Source of the DNA: Deltaproteobacteria bacterium
Lineage (GTDB): Bacteria > Desulfobacterota > Desulfuromonadia > Geobacterales > Pseudopelobacteraceae
Length of the DNA stretch: 64,000 nucleotides
Direction of reading: 5' to 3'
Assembly (NCBI GenBank): GCA_021781535.1
Contig: JAJXWO010000017.1
Coordinates: forward strand, 1-64,000
The stretch's first letter is position 1. Each line of letters begins with the position of its first letter. The position numbers and the translations under genes are program-made. Below are positions 17,710 through 27,073 of the stretch, one piece after another. The notes under the pieces were generated by a model. That model made no database searches. It saw only the letters and a list, made by a program, of their open reading frames with translations, and was not told the origin of the DNA.

Positions 17710-19719
17710 ATGGTGCAGGAGTTGGCGTCCGCAGGTACACTGATTTTCGCCGCGACATTGCTGGCCGCCCTCTCCGGTGTTCCGTTGCTGGTGCCCAGGC
17801 TTCTGAGTGCTTCCCGTGGTCAACTGCTGTCGATTGTACTCATGCTGGCGGCTTCAGGTGTTGGCCTGAGCGGTGCTGCCCTGGCACTGGTTACCGGCCG
17901 TTCTGAAGTCTATCAATGTGCCTGGACGCTCCCGTTCGGCCCGGCCGGGTTTGGCGTCGATCCCCTTTCAGCCTGGTTCCTGATTCCCATCTTTCTGATC
18001 ACCGGCTGTGCTGCACTGTATGCCCGTACCTACTGGCATGCCGACCAATATCCCCACAACGTCCGCAAGATGACCTTCTTTTTCGGATTGATGGCCGCCG
18101 GCATGAGCGCGGTAGTCCTTGCACGTGACGGCATTTCCTTCCTGTTTGCCTGGGAGATCATGGCGCTGGCCGCTTACTTTCTGGTGTCAACTGAAGATGA
18201 AAAGCCTGAGGTCAACGAAGCCGGCACGCTCTACATGATTACCACTCACATCGGGACACTCGGTCTGTTTGCCCTCTTTCCACTCCTGAACCTGATGACC
18301 GGTTCCTGGTTTTTCCCGACCGCCGGTTCACTGGCCGCTACCTCGCCCCTGGCTGCCGCGATTTTTCTGCTTGCCCTGTTCGGTTTCGGCATGAAAGCAG
18401 GCATCATGCCGCTTCACATCTGGCTCCCTTCGGCCCATGCCAATGCCCCCAGTCATGTGTCAGCCGTCATGTCCGGCGTGATCCTCAAAGTCGGGGTGTA
18501 CGGGGTGATCAGAACGCTTTCCTTCTTTGACACCATACCGCTCTGGTGGGGGTGCACCGTATTGACTCTGGGGGTTGTCTCCGGCGTGGTTGGTGTCGCC
18601 TTTGCCATTGGACAACACGACCTGAAGCGGCTTCTTGCCTATCACAGTATCGAAAATATCGGTATCATCTTCATGGGACTCGGTGTGGCTCTGGTCGGGC
18701 AGTCGGTCGGTTCTCCGGCCATGATGCTGCTCGGTATGTGCGGGGCCCTGCTGCATGTCCTCAACCACTCACTGTTCAAGGCGCTGCTCTTTCTCGGTGC
18801 CGGTTCGGTCATTCATGCCACCGGCACCCGGGAAATCGATCTGATGGGGGGAGCGTCCCGGCGTCTTCCTTATACGGCCCTGTTATTCGGGGTCGGTGCC
18901 GTGGCGATCTGCGGCCTGCCTCCGCTCAATGGTTTTGTCAGTGAACTGCTGATCTACCTCGGTTTTTTTCAGGGAATCCAGGGGGCAGGGGCGGCTGCAG
19001 CTGCAACGGCTCTCGCCGCTCCGGCGCTTGCCCTGATCGGGGGGCTGGCGGTGGCCTGCTTTGTCAAGGTATACGGCATCGTATTTCTGGGGGTGCCACG
19101 TACAGAAAAGCATGAGGCACGGCATGAAGCCGGGTGGCAGATGCTGGCACCGATGCTGCTGCTGGCGGCGCTCTGCATAGCCATCGGTCTGGCTCCCACT
19201 CTGGTTGCCGACTTGTTGGGGCGCACCACTCCGACGGTTCTGCCACTGCTTGCTAGTATGGCGGGGCCCCCATTGCAGGAGCTGGTCCCATTGACGATGA
19301 TAACGCTTTCGGGAGTGGCGCTCCTTGCACTGATTGCTGTCTGTGCTCTCTGGTACCGGCGCCGGGTGGCGTTGGCTCCCCGCAGCGAAACCGTTACCTG
19401 GGGGTGCGGCTATCAGCGGCCTGCACCCCGGATACAGTACAGTGCTTCATCATTCGCCGAACTGCTGACATCGCTTTTTGCGTTCGTGCTCAAGACTCGA
19501 AATCACCTGCCGGGCAAAATGACGGGCCTTTTCCCCGGTCGCTCACGTTTTTACAGCCATGTTCCGGAAGCGATGCTGGAGATGGTGTATATTCCGGCGC
19601 TGAAGCGCCTGTACCAGCGTTTTTCCGGCGTCCGCAGGTTGCAGGGCGGCATCTTGCAGCAATATGTGCTTTATTCTCTGCTTACCCTGATTGTACTGCT
19701 GGTCGCCAGCTACCAGTAG
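17710..19719 (+). CDS. NuoL/HyfB-like proton-translocating antiporter-type subunit (candidate DabB-like partner)
   Basis: 669 aa polytopic; FGFGMKAGIMPLHIWLPSAHANAPSHVSAVMSGVILKVGVYGVIR; paralogue of 24110-26107. Confidence 0.88.
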   Translation: MVQELASAGTLIFAATLLAALSGVPLLVPRLLSASRGQLLSIVLMLAASGVGLSGAALALVTGRSEVYQCAWTLPFGPAGFGVDPLSAWFLIPIFLITGCAALYARTYWHADQYPHNVRKMTFFFGLMAAGMSAVVLARDGISFLFAWEIMALAAYFLVSTEDEKPEVNEAGTLYMITTHIGTLGLFALFPLLNLMTGSWFFPTAGSLAATSPLAAAIFLLALFGFGMKAGIMPLHIWLPSAHANAPSHVSAVMSGVILKVGVYGVIRTLSFFDTIPLWWGCTVLTLGVVSGVVGVAFAIGQHDLKRLLAYHSIENIGIIFMGLGVALVGQSVGSPAMMLLGMCGALLHVLNHSLFKALLFLGAGSVIHATGTREIDLMGGASRRLPYTALLFGVGAVAICGLPPLNGFVSELLIYLGFFQGIQGAGAAAAATALAAPALALIGGLAVACFVKVYGIVFLGVPRTEKHEARHEAGWQMLAPMLLLAALCIAIGLAPTLVADLLGRTTPTVLPLLASMAGPPLQELVPLTMITLSGVALLALIAVCALWYRRRVALAPRSETVTWGCGYQRPAPRIQYSASSFAELLTSLFAFVLKTRNHLPGKMTGLFPGRSRFYSHVPEAMLEMVYIPALKRLYQRFSGVRRLQGGILQQYVLYSLLTLIVLLVASYQ

Positions 19720-19740
19720 CTTACCCGAGGAGACCGCGCC

Positions 19741-20811
19741 ATGACCCCGCTCGGCACAATTCATGAGCAACCGATAGCACGCCGCATAAACTGGGTTTTT
19801 GATCTGGCCCGGAGATACTCGGCCGAGTTCTGTTCTCCGGAAGCCTTTCTCGCCCGAGAACGCTATCTTGCGCTGCATCCGACCGCCATTGCCGTCATGA
19901 AATGCATGGACGGCCGGATCAATATTCCGGTCGCTACCAGAACGCCTCCCGGTATTATGCAGCCGTTCCGTAACCTGGGCGGGATGTTCGATATGGGGTG
20001 GCCCCATCTTGGTGAGGTGCTGGCCCAGTATGTCCAACGCATGGTGAAAAGTGGCCGGAGGGTTCTGATCCTGATCACCTACCACTTTTCACGCGGTGAT
20101 ATTCACCGGGGCTGTTCCGGCTTCGGTTGCGATACGGCCGCGGCAATAGCCCATACGCGCCAGATCCAGCGCCAGATGGAAGCAATCTTCGGTGCTGCCC
20201 ATGACAGCGTCTATCCGCTTATCTGCGGTTTCGAAACTGACGAAGATGCCCTGCTGCTGCACAGTTCCGACGGCCAAATACTGGATCTGTCCGCTGACAT
20301 ACCGGTAGATGAGCTTGAGGCTGCGTTGGCGCAGCGCTTTCATGACATGCCACAAGAAATGCGCTGCGACCTTCTGCCGCTGCTGGCCGGGAATCTTTCC
20401 CACATCAAAGGATTACGTCAGGAACGGCGTGCGCTCACCGTTGAGCATCGTGAATGGATGATCTGCCTGGGGCGCGGTTTTGATTTTCTGCATACCCCGA
20501 ACCTGGCCCTGATCGTCGGACCATATAGTCCGGATCTGGCCGATCCGATCCGTAAGGCAGCGGCAATTATTGAAAATAATATGGCGGCCGGGAGAATCCC
20601 CGCCGACGGGTTCCTGCTGCTCGCTTCGGTGCCGTACGATGAAATTGGTGTTGACCGGGCTCGCGCTGTCATGAAATCCCATTTCCTGTCCAAATTTGCT
20701 GCCGAAGTGATTGAACGTGAGTTCCCCGATCTGGCCGGGAAAATGATCCGCCACACTGCGGTGCTCGACTGGAATTCACGCAGGATAGAGACGCTGTTTG
20801 AGCCAAGCTGA
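19741..20811 (+). CDS. soluble protein with beta-carbonic-anhydrase-type zinc motifs (CsoSCA/DabA-reminiscent)
   Basis: 356 aa; KCMDGRIN (CxDxR) and YHFSRGDIHRGCSGFGCDT (H..HxxC); 21 nt after the NuoL-like stop. Confidence 0.6.
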   Translation: MTPLGTIHEQPIARRINWVFDLARRYSAEFCSPEAFLARERYLALHPTAIAVMKCMDGRINIPVATRTPPGIMQPFRNLGGMFDMGWPHLGEVLAQYVQRMVKSGRRVLILITYHFSRGDIHRGCSGFGCDTAAAIAHTRQIQRQMEAIFGAAHDSVYPLICGFETDEDALLLHSSDGQILDLSADIPVDELEAALAQRFHDMPQEMRCDLLPLLAGNLSHIKGLRQERRALTVEHREWMICLGRGFDFLHTPNLALIVGPYSPDLADPIRKAAAIIENNMAAGRIPADGFLLLASVPYDEIGVDRARAVMKSHFLSKFAAEVIEREFPDLAGKMIRHTAVLDWNSRRIETLFEPS

Positions 20812-20838
20812 GTGGGCTGTCGGGCGCTCAAAAAGGGG

Positions 20839-21027
20839 CGCAGGCTCTATCCGAACGAGGCACTGCTGACAAAAGGGGTAGCCGGCCTGGAGGCTGATTC
20901 AATAGTACTTGCCCACCAGATTCGTACCATATCCAAGCAGCGCCTGATTATCTGCCTGGGTGAGATTCCGGATGCAAATCTTCAATCCCGGATCAATGAT
21001 GCGCTGCGTGTTCATCTCAATCTGTGA
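20839..21027 (+). pseudogene. MazF/PemK toxin C-terminal remnant
   Basis: ALLTKGVAGLEADSIVLAHQIRTISKQRLIICLGEIPDANLQSRINDALRVHLNL matches the MazF C-terminal half; no N-terminal half upstream. Confidence 0.65.
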
Positions 21028-21223
21028 ACATGAAGGACGAATGAAGGGGGACCGGTTTCCACCTCATCCTATCTCTCTTCATCAGAATGGCTGTCAAGAG
21101 AACGATTAAGAATGTTGGGCACGTTTCACTTCGCCCAACCTATGGGCCATCAATTAAGTATCGGTAATAACGAATTTATAGTGCACATATTTTTAATGTG
21201 CATAAACTAAATATTCCATTTGG

Positions 21224-21265
21224 GTTACTCACCGGTTCATGCGCGCGCGTGAACCGGTGAGTAAC
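21224..21265. repeat. 16-bp perfect inverted repeat around a (GC)n loop
   Basis: GTTACTCACCGGTTCA-tgcgcgcgcg-TGAACCGGTGAGTAAC. Confidence 0.8.
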
Positions 21266-21329
21266 GAGTTGGGCAGGCCAGAGGAAGAGAAATAAAACCG
21301 ACTGATAGATAGGGAAAAGGTCAATTGTT

Positions 21330-22142
21330 ATGCAAGAAGAGCATCCGGACGATCCGCTGAAGATGCCGCCCCCATATTGGGAGGATAGCGGAGCGTTAGA
21401 TCAATTTATTCGGTCGATGGAAATGGTAAAGGATCTGCTACCTGCACTTGCAGATGAGATCAATAAAATTGAACCGCTTATTAACGACTACCATGACAGG
21501 CGAGACAATTTCGGTGAAGAATATGACCCAGAATACATAGAATTTGGAAAGATCACAGGCGACTTCATGAACTATGAAGCGTCAATTGCTTCGTATGCCG
21601 ATTTGTGTGTCTTGATGGGAGCAATATCTGTCGAGACTTTGATTAATAAATTCTGTGTCTACAACTTGCATCGTGAAATAGCTGAAACTCTTGAACGACT
21701 CACCACTCCAGAAAAATTGATAATTTCATCGGCATTGGTAGGACATCCAGGCGTTAAATCCCGCGCTCCATATGAGGCCGTAAAAGCACTGACAAAATGG
21801 CGAAATGCTTTTGCACATGGTCACTGCATCGACCGACCAACTCAATCTATTCATAGAAACCATCTTAGAAAAAATACGAGCGGAATCCGTGGTGCTCACT
21901 TTTCCATTAATATACTAACAGAAGCAGTGAATCGCTATCTTTGTATTCATGACTATCTAAATGAAATCACTCAAAACCCGTATGTAGTTGACGTGGACGA
22001 CTTCGAGGACACAACCAAAATTAGACAAATTTTAGCGGAAATACAGGCGTATAGTTTCAGTGATATAGAATATTTCCCATATTCGCTAGAAAGGCAAAAC
22101 GAGAACACCGAAGTGGTCAATCAGCCCTTAAAAGTGGAATAA
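21330..22142 (+). CDS. hypothetical protein with HEPN-like RX4H motif
   Basis: 270 aa all-alpha-looking protein; WRNAFAHGH motif, AT-richer composition. Confidence 0.5.
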   Translation: MQEEHPDDPLKMPPPYWEDSGALDQFIRSMEMVKDLLPALADEINKIEPLINDYHDRRDNFGEEYDPEYIEFGKITGDFMNYEASIASYADLCVLMGAISVETLINKFCVYNLHREIAETLERLTTPEKLIISSALVGHPGVKSRAPYEAVKALTKWRNAFAHGHCIDRPTQSIHRNHLRKNTSGIRGAHFSINILTEAVNRYLCIHDYLNEITQNPYVVDVDDFEDTTKIRQILAEIQAYSFSDIEYFPYSLERQNENTEVVNQPLKVE

Positions 22143-22156
22143 TCTGAAAATTCGAT

Positions 22157-22232
22157 ACCCAACAAGCCGGTCGGACCGTGACCGGGGGCATAAAGACCGC
22201 CCCCGGCAGGTCAACCGGGCACCCCGTTGGCG
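22157..22232. other. candidate attC-like imperfect palindrome
   Basis: ACCCAAC...GCC-GGTCGGACC..CCGGGGGC / GCCCCCGG..GGTCAACCGGGC...GTTGGCG; bulged stem between genes. Confidence 0.35.
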
Positions 22233-22243
22233 AGAAAAAGAGA

Positions 22244-22435
22244 ATGACAATACTAAATCGGCTGAAATACGCGTTTGCTATGAATGTGATATTCGTGGGA
22301 GTTGGTGTAGTTATCGCCATGATTTTTACTTTGGATATTGGAGAGGTGCTATTTTCTGGAAAGGTATTTTATCCTCTGTTGGCAGTAAGTTTTTTGGTTT
22401 CACCACTGCTTGAAAGGCATTTGAAGTTCAAATGA
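22244..22435 (+). CDS. small two-TM membrane protein
   Basis: MTILNRLKYAFAMNVIFVGVGVVIAMIFTLDIGEVLFSGKVFYPLLAVSFLVSPLLERHLKFK. Confidence 0.45.
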   Translation: MTILNRLKYAFAMNVIFVGVGVVIAMIFTLDIGEVLFSGKVFYPLLAVSFLVSPLLERHLKFK

Positions 22436-22495
22436 AAATTGAAATAAATCAGGGAGCACCCAAAAGGCGGCTCCCTTGCGTGGAATCAGATAGAG

Positions 22496-22810
22496 TCACG
22501 AATGCTGAGGTATCAGTTTGATCTCCAGTTTGCAGTTGACAGCGGCAGCGTACTTGCGGAGCATCTCCAGAGAGGGAGAATGACGGTGAGAACCGAGCGA
22601 TGCCTCTACCCTCGCCAACGATGGCTGTGAAACGCCCATTTTAGCCGCCACTTGTTCCTGGGTCATCCCAGCCTGACGCCGCGCCGACAGCAGGGCATCC
22701 AGAGCGGCAAACTCATCATCCAAGGCTTCCCAAGCTTTCTTGAAATTGGGGTCTTGAAGCTCATTCTTCAATTTTTTCTTGGGGTGGTACGAAACCGGCT
22801 TATAGCTCAT
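22496..22810 (-). CDS. XRE-family antitoxin (HigA-like)
   Basis: 104 aa; RRQAGMTQEQVAAKMGVSQPSLARVEAS HTH. Confidence 0.85.
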   Translation of the reverse strand: MSYKPVSYHPKKKLKNELQDPNFKKAWEALDDEFAALDALLSARRQAGMTQEQVAAKMGVSQPSLARVEASLGSHRHSPSLEMLRKYAAAVNCKLEIKLIPQHS

Positions 22811-23132
22811 GACTTATTACCTCCTTCTGCCGAGTGAGCGCTATATCGAGTTCCCGTTTTGGTGTCTTGTCCGTCTTTTTGATGAAACTGTGAAGAATAA
22901 CAATCTTTCGTCCGACCATGGTGCAGAAAAATACTCTTCCAATTCCTTCTTCTGCTTTGGCGCGAATTTCAAAAAGGCCATTACCAAGCGCACGTGTATG
23001 CGGCATTCCCAGGTTGGGACCGTATTCTTCCATGCGCACAGACAATGCTCGAAATCGAGCACGCAAGCCAACAGGCCAAGCATCAAGCTCTGCTTCGACA
23101 GTTTCATTGTAATATGAAAGGCGGTAAACCAT
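22800..23132 (-). CDS. HigB/Gp49-like RelE-superfamily toxin
   Basis: 110 aa; LFEIRAKAEEGIGRVFFCTMVGRKIVILHSFIKKTDKTPKRELDIA. Confidence 0.87.
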   Translation of the reverse strand: MVYRLSYYNETVEAELDAWPVGLRARFRALSVRMEEYGPNLGMPHTRALGNGLFEIRAKAEEGIGRVFFCTMVGRKIVILHSFIKKTDKTPKRELDIALTRQKEVISHEL

Positions 23133-23183
23133 GACTCTAATATACCACGAATGTTATAAAAGTAAAGGATTGTAAAATCGAGG

Positions 23184-23238
23184 ACTCAACCATCGACAAG
23201 ACCCGCCGAAGGCAGGTCTTGTCGATGCCACGTTAGAT
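23184..23238. other. candidate attC-like palindrome ending in GTTAGAT
   Basis: ACTCAAC-CATCGACAAGACCcGCC-gaa-GGCaGGTCTTGTCGATG-ccac-GTTAGAT (GTTRRRY core). Confidence 0.4.
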
Positions 23239-23252
23239 AGAAGGAGAATTCT

Positions 23253-23975
23253 ATGGCCTACAGACCGCACGCCAATCGAAAGCCGAAACGGTCGTCCGCC
23301 GGCGGACCACTCCTGTCATGGCAGATCCCGACCGACCCCGAATCGCGATGGCCGGCCTTTGGCGCGGCCGTTGTGGTCATTGCTGGCCAGGCATGGGTGG
23401 CCGTAAGCCTCTCGCTCAGTCCTGTCTGGCTATTCCCGGCCATCTCTGCGGTTCTTCTGGTTGCCTCAGTGGCTGTCTACCTGCCTCAACGGGCGGAGCC
23501 GAGTCAGATCATGCGTGCGCTCGCGGTGAGCCTCGTCGGTATGCTTGTTATCGCAAACGCCGTCAGTCTGGTAGAGCTCGTGCGGAATATTTTTGTTGGG
23601 GTAGCGGGGATCACCCCGGTCGGTCTGCTTCTCGTGGGCATTGTTCTGTGGGTCGTCAATATTGCAATATTTGCCTTGGTATACTGGGAATTGGACGGTG
23701 ACGGACCCGATATGCGCGCCGACGGCTACCGGGACTTCCCTGACCTCGTCTTCCCGCAGCAGCAACCCGACCAACACGGGCTGGCTCCTGCCAATTGGAA
23801 GCCGACCTTCCCCGACTATCTGTACGTGTCGCTAACGGCCGCTACCGCTTTCTCGCCGACCGACGCAATGCCATATTCGAAGCGGGTCAAACTTGTTATG
23901 GGTATCGAAAGCACCATGTCCTTGGCAATCGTTGCAATGATCGTAGCCCGAGCCATCAATATTGCCCGCGGGTAG
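23253..23975 (+). CDS. DUF1345-like integral membrane protein
   Basis: 240 aa; repeated TM segments and conserved-looking FPDYLYVSLTAATAFSPTDAMPYSKRVKLVMGIES. Confidence 0.65.
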   Translation: MAYRPHANRKPKRSSAGGPLLSWQIPTDPESRWPAFGAAVVVIAGQAWVAVSLSLSPVWLFPAISAVLLVASVAVYLPQRAEPSQIMRALAVSLVGMLVIANAVSLVELVRNIFVGVAGITPVGLLLVGIVLWVVNIAIFALVYWELDGDGPDMRADGYRDFPDLVFPQQQPDQHGLAPANWKPTFPDYLYVSLTAATAFSPTDAMPYSKRVKLVMGIESTMSLAIVAMIVARAINIARG

Positions 23976-24109
23976 AATAAATAGCCTGTAATCGTGGCAG
24001 TTTTTAATTGACACGTATACGCTTCAGGTTCAGTATCTGTCCCCGTTGGTAACGTTTTAGCCCGTCTCTTGTTTGACCTGTTCAGACCTAATCACAAGGA
24101 GTTCATAAT

Positions 24110-26107
24110 ATGCATTCCTTACTGCAGGGAGCCTTTGACCCTGCGCTCGTGGCGCTGGTCGCCGCGCTTGTTATCGGCTGTGCCGGCATCCCCGGCCTGT
24201 TCCTTCGAAAACCGGGTCCCGGACAGATCCTGTCGGTTGCAGCGACTGTTCTTGCTGCCATGGCTGGTGTGCCGGCGTCCCTGCAGCTCCTTTTCAGCCA
24301 GACAACGACCACCTATTTTCTCGAATGGAGCCTGCCATTCGGTCCCTGCGAGCTTGTCATCGATCCCCTTTCCGCGTTCTTTCTGCTTCCGGTCTTTATT
24401 GTCCCCGCCGCTCGCTCACTCTTTGCGATTGGGTACTGGCCGGCGGCCGAACATCGCACTACCGAACGCGGATTGACCTTCTTCTACGGTCTGCTGGCCT
24501 CATCGATGGCGATTCTGCTCATGGCCCGTAACGGGGTCTTTTTTATCATGGTGTGGGAAGTTATGGCGCTTTCCGCCTACTTTCTGATCGTTACGGAGCA
24601 TGAACGGGAAAATGTCCGGCGCGCCGGAATTGTCTACTTGATTGCAACACACACCGGGACGGCGGCTCTGTTTGTCTATTTCTCGCTGCTGGCGGCCCAA
24701 ACCGGTTCGTTCCTGCTTCCGGCGGCCGGTTCCCTCTCGGCGCTCTCTCCCTACGCCGCGATCATTGCACTGGCGGCTTTTATCGGCTTTGGAGCAAAGG
24801 CCGGCATCATGCCGCTCCATATCTGGCTTCCCTCGGCCCATGCCAACGCCCCCAGCCATGTCTCGGCGGTGATGTCGGGCGTCATGCTGAAAATGGGGCT
24901 GTACGGCATCTTCCGTACCCTGACATATTTTTACGACCCACCACTGCTCTGGGGGGCGGTGCTGACGGTCTGTGGGATAACTTCGGCACTGCTGGGGATT
25001 GCCTTCGCGGTGGCCCAGCGCGATCTGAAACGCCTGCTGGCCTGCAGCAGTATCGAGAATGTCGGCATCATCACCACCGGCCTCGGAGTTGCCCTGCTGG
25101 GGGTGTCAAGCCACACGACGGTCCTGGTGTATCTCGGTCTGGCGGGAGCCCTGCTCCATATCCTTAATCACAGCTTTTTCAAGCCGTTACTGTTCCTTGG
25201 CTCCGGGGCCATTATCCATGCCGCCGGAACGCGTGAAATGAACCTGATGGGGGGCCTCGGCAAAGGTATGCCCCGCGTGGGCTTTCTCTTTCTGGTCGGA
25301 TCGGTTTCTATCTGCGGCATCCCTCCCCTGAACGGCTTTGTCAGCGAATTCCTTCTGTATCTCGGTTTCTTTTCGCAGCTCAAGGCTGGCAGTCTGGTCT
25401 ATCTGGCGCTACTGGCCCCGTTGCTGGCACTGGTCGGCGGATTGGCCGTAGTCGCCTTTACCAAGTTGTACGGCTCGGTCTTTCTCGGCACTCCGCGCAG
25501 CTCCGAAGCGGTTCATCCGCACGAAGCGGGGGTGACGATGCTGGTGCCGATGGCTTTTTTCGCCCTGCTCTGTCTGTTGATCGGGGCGGTTCCGCAGCTG
25601 GCGCTGCGTCTGGTTTCTCCCGCCATCCTATCATCCTATCCACAAACGGCTTTAGCGGCTTTTCCTGCAGAGTATGGCGCCATCATAAGCAGGCTCTCGC
25701 TGGCTGGAATTCTGCTGCTGTCGGCTGCCGTTATCGTGACGCTCCTCTGGAGATGGCGGCTTGGTAAAGCTCCGGCAGCCTCCGCTCCAACGTGGGGATG
25801 CGGCTATCAGCGCGGTACATCCCGGATACAGTATGGTGCTACATCGTTTTCCGAACTTGCCGCTTCGGTCTTCAATGGTATTATGCGCCAGCGGGTCGAG
25901 CGCCCGAAGTTGACCGGGCTTTTTCCCCGAGAATCACGCTGCAGTGACGTCCCGACTGAAACGCTTCTTGATCGGGTCATTAGGCCACTCTTTTCCATGG
26001 CCGGGATGTTGTTCTCTTTTCTGCATCGGTTGCAGCATGGCTTGATGCAGGTATATATGCTCTATATCTTTGCCACTCTTTTTATTTTGATGCTGTGGGC
26101 GCACTGA
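24110..26107 (+). CDS. HyfB/NuoL-like subunit of Ehr complex
   Basis: 665 aa; FGAKAGIMPLHIWLPSAHANAPSHVSAVMSG; first gene of a HyfB-C-E-F-G-I-like operon. Confidence 0.88.
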   Translation: MHSLLQGAFDPALVALVAALVIGCAGIPGLFLRKPGPGQILSVAATVLAAMAGVPASLQLLFSQTTTTYFLEWSLPFGPCELVIDPLSAFFLLPVFIVPAARSLFAIGYWPAAEHRTTERGLTFFYGLLASSMAILLMARNGVFFIMVWEVMALSAYFLIVTEHERENVRRAGIVYLIATHTGTAALFVYFSLLAAQTGSFLLPAAGSLSALSPYAAIIALAAFIGFGAKAGIMPLHIWLPSAHANAPSHVSAVMSGVMLKMGLYGIFRTLTYFYDPPLLWGAVLTVCGITSALLGIAFAVAQRDLKRLLACSSIENVGIITTGLGVALLGVSSHTTVLVYLGLAGALLHILNHSFFKPLLFLGSGAIIHAAGTREMNLMGGLGKGMPRVGFLFLVGSVSICGIPPLNGFVSEFLLYLGFFSQLKAGSLVYLALLAPLLALVGGLAVVAFTKLYGSVFLGTPRSSEAVHPHEAGVTMLVPMAFFALLCLLIGAVPQLALRLVSPAILSSYPQTALAAFPAEYGAIISRLSLAGILLLSAAVIVTLLWRWRLGKAPAASAPTWGCGYQRGTSRIQYGATSFSELAASVFNGIMRQRVERPKLTGLFPRESRCSDVPTETLLDRVIRPLFSMAGMLFSFLHRLQHGLMQVYMLYIFATLFILMLWAH

Positions 26108-26160
26108 CGTCTGCTCAGCAAATTATCGCACGTATCCTGTTATCAGGCTTGGGAGCTACC

Positions 26161-27069
26161 ATGATGAACGGTATCATCCATATTTTTCTGGCCATCGTGA
26201 TGCCGCCGCTGCTGTTGGGGGTAATAGGTAAAACGAAGGCGGCGTTTGCCGGGAGGGTCGGTGCGCCGTTTTTACAACCGTATCACGATATCATCCGTTT
26301 GCTGCAGAAAGGGAGCGTGTTCAGCACGACCACCAGCTGGGTTTTTCGTGCCGGACCGATTGTCGCGCTGGCAACGGCCGCAGTCGCCGCACTGCTGATT
26401 CCGTTTGGCGCACATCCGTCGCCGATCTCTTTTGATGGCGACATGATCCTGTACGCCTATCTGTTTGCGCTGGGACGCTTCTTTACGATGGTCGCCGCTC
26501 TGGACACCGGGTCAAGTTTTGAAGGAATGGGATCGGCCCGCGAAGCGACGTATTCCTGTCTGGCCGAGCCGACGCTCTTTTTTGCGTTGATTACACTGTC
26601 CAAGTTGGCCGGGTCATATTCCCTGTCGGGGATGCTGGTCAATATCAGCTTCGGCGTATGGCTGAACAACGGGGCTGCGCTGCTGCTTCTCGTCGGCGGA
26701 ATGTTCATCGTCCTGCTGGCAGAAAACTGCCGCATCCCGTTTGACGACCCCACCACACATCTTGAACTGACCATGATCCATGAGGTGATGGTACTTGACC
26801 ACAGCGGCCCGGCTCTGGCGATAATTCACTACGCCGCAGCGCTCAAGCTGTTTGTGCTCGGGGCGTTTTTTGTCCACCTGGCACTTCCCTATGCGACCGG
26901 CAATCCTGCGCTTGACTGGGGGCTCTTCATCATCTCCATGCTGGAATTGGCTGTTGTCATCGGAGTAGTCGAGTCGGCCATGGCCCGTCTCCGCCTCATT
27001 CGTGTTCCACAACTGCTGGTTGCTGCTGCCATACTGGCAGCGTTCTCTACTCTGCTTGTCATCAGGTGA
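26161..27069 (+). CDS. HyfC/NuoH-like membrane subunit
   Basis: GRVGAPFLQPYHDIIRLLQKGS, ENCRIPFDDPTTHLELTMIHE. Confidence 0.9.
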   Translation: MMNGIIHIFLAIVMPPLLLGVIGKTKAAFAGRVGAPFLQPYHDIIRLLQKGSVFSTTTSWVFRAGPIVALATAAVAALLIPFGAHPSPISFDGDMILYAYLFALGRFFTMVAALDTGSSFEGMGSAREATYSCLAEPTLFFALITLSKLAGSYSLSGMLVNISFGVWLNNGAALLLLVGGMFIVLLAENCRIPFDDPTTHLELTMIHEVMVLDHSGPALAIIHYAAALKLFVLGAFFVHLALPYATGNPALDWGLFIISMLELAVVIGVVESAMARLRLIRVPQLLVAAAILAAFSTLLVIR

Positions 27070-27073
27070 TGCA

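Noticed and set aside
21133-21274. A single full-length attC site bounded by GCCCAAC and GTTGGGC
   Set aside because: Ends are complementary, but the internal arms do not pair as one stem; better read as several independent hairpins
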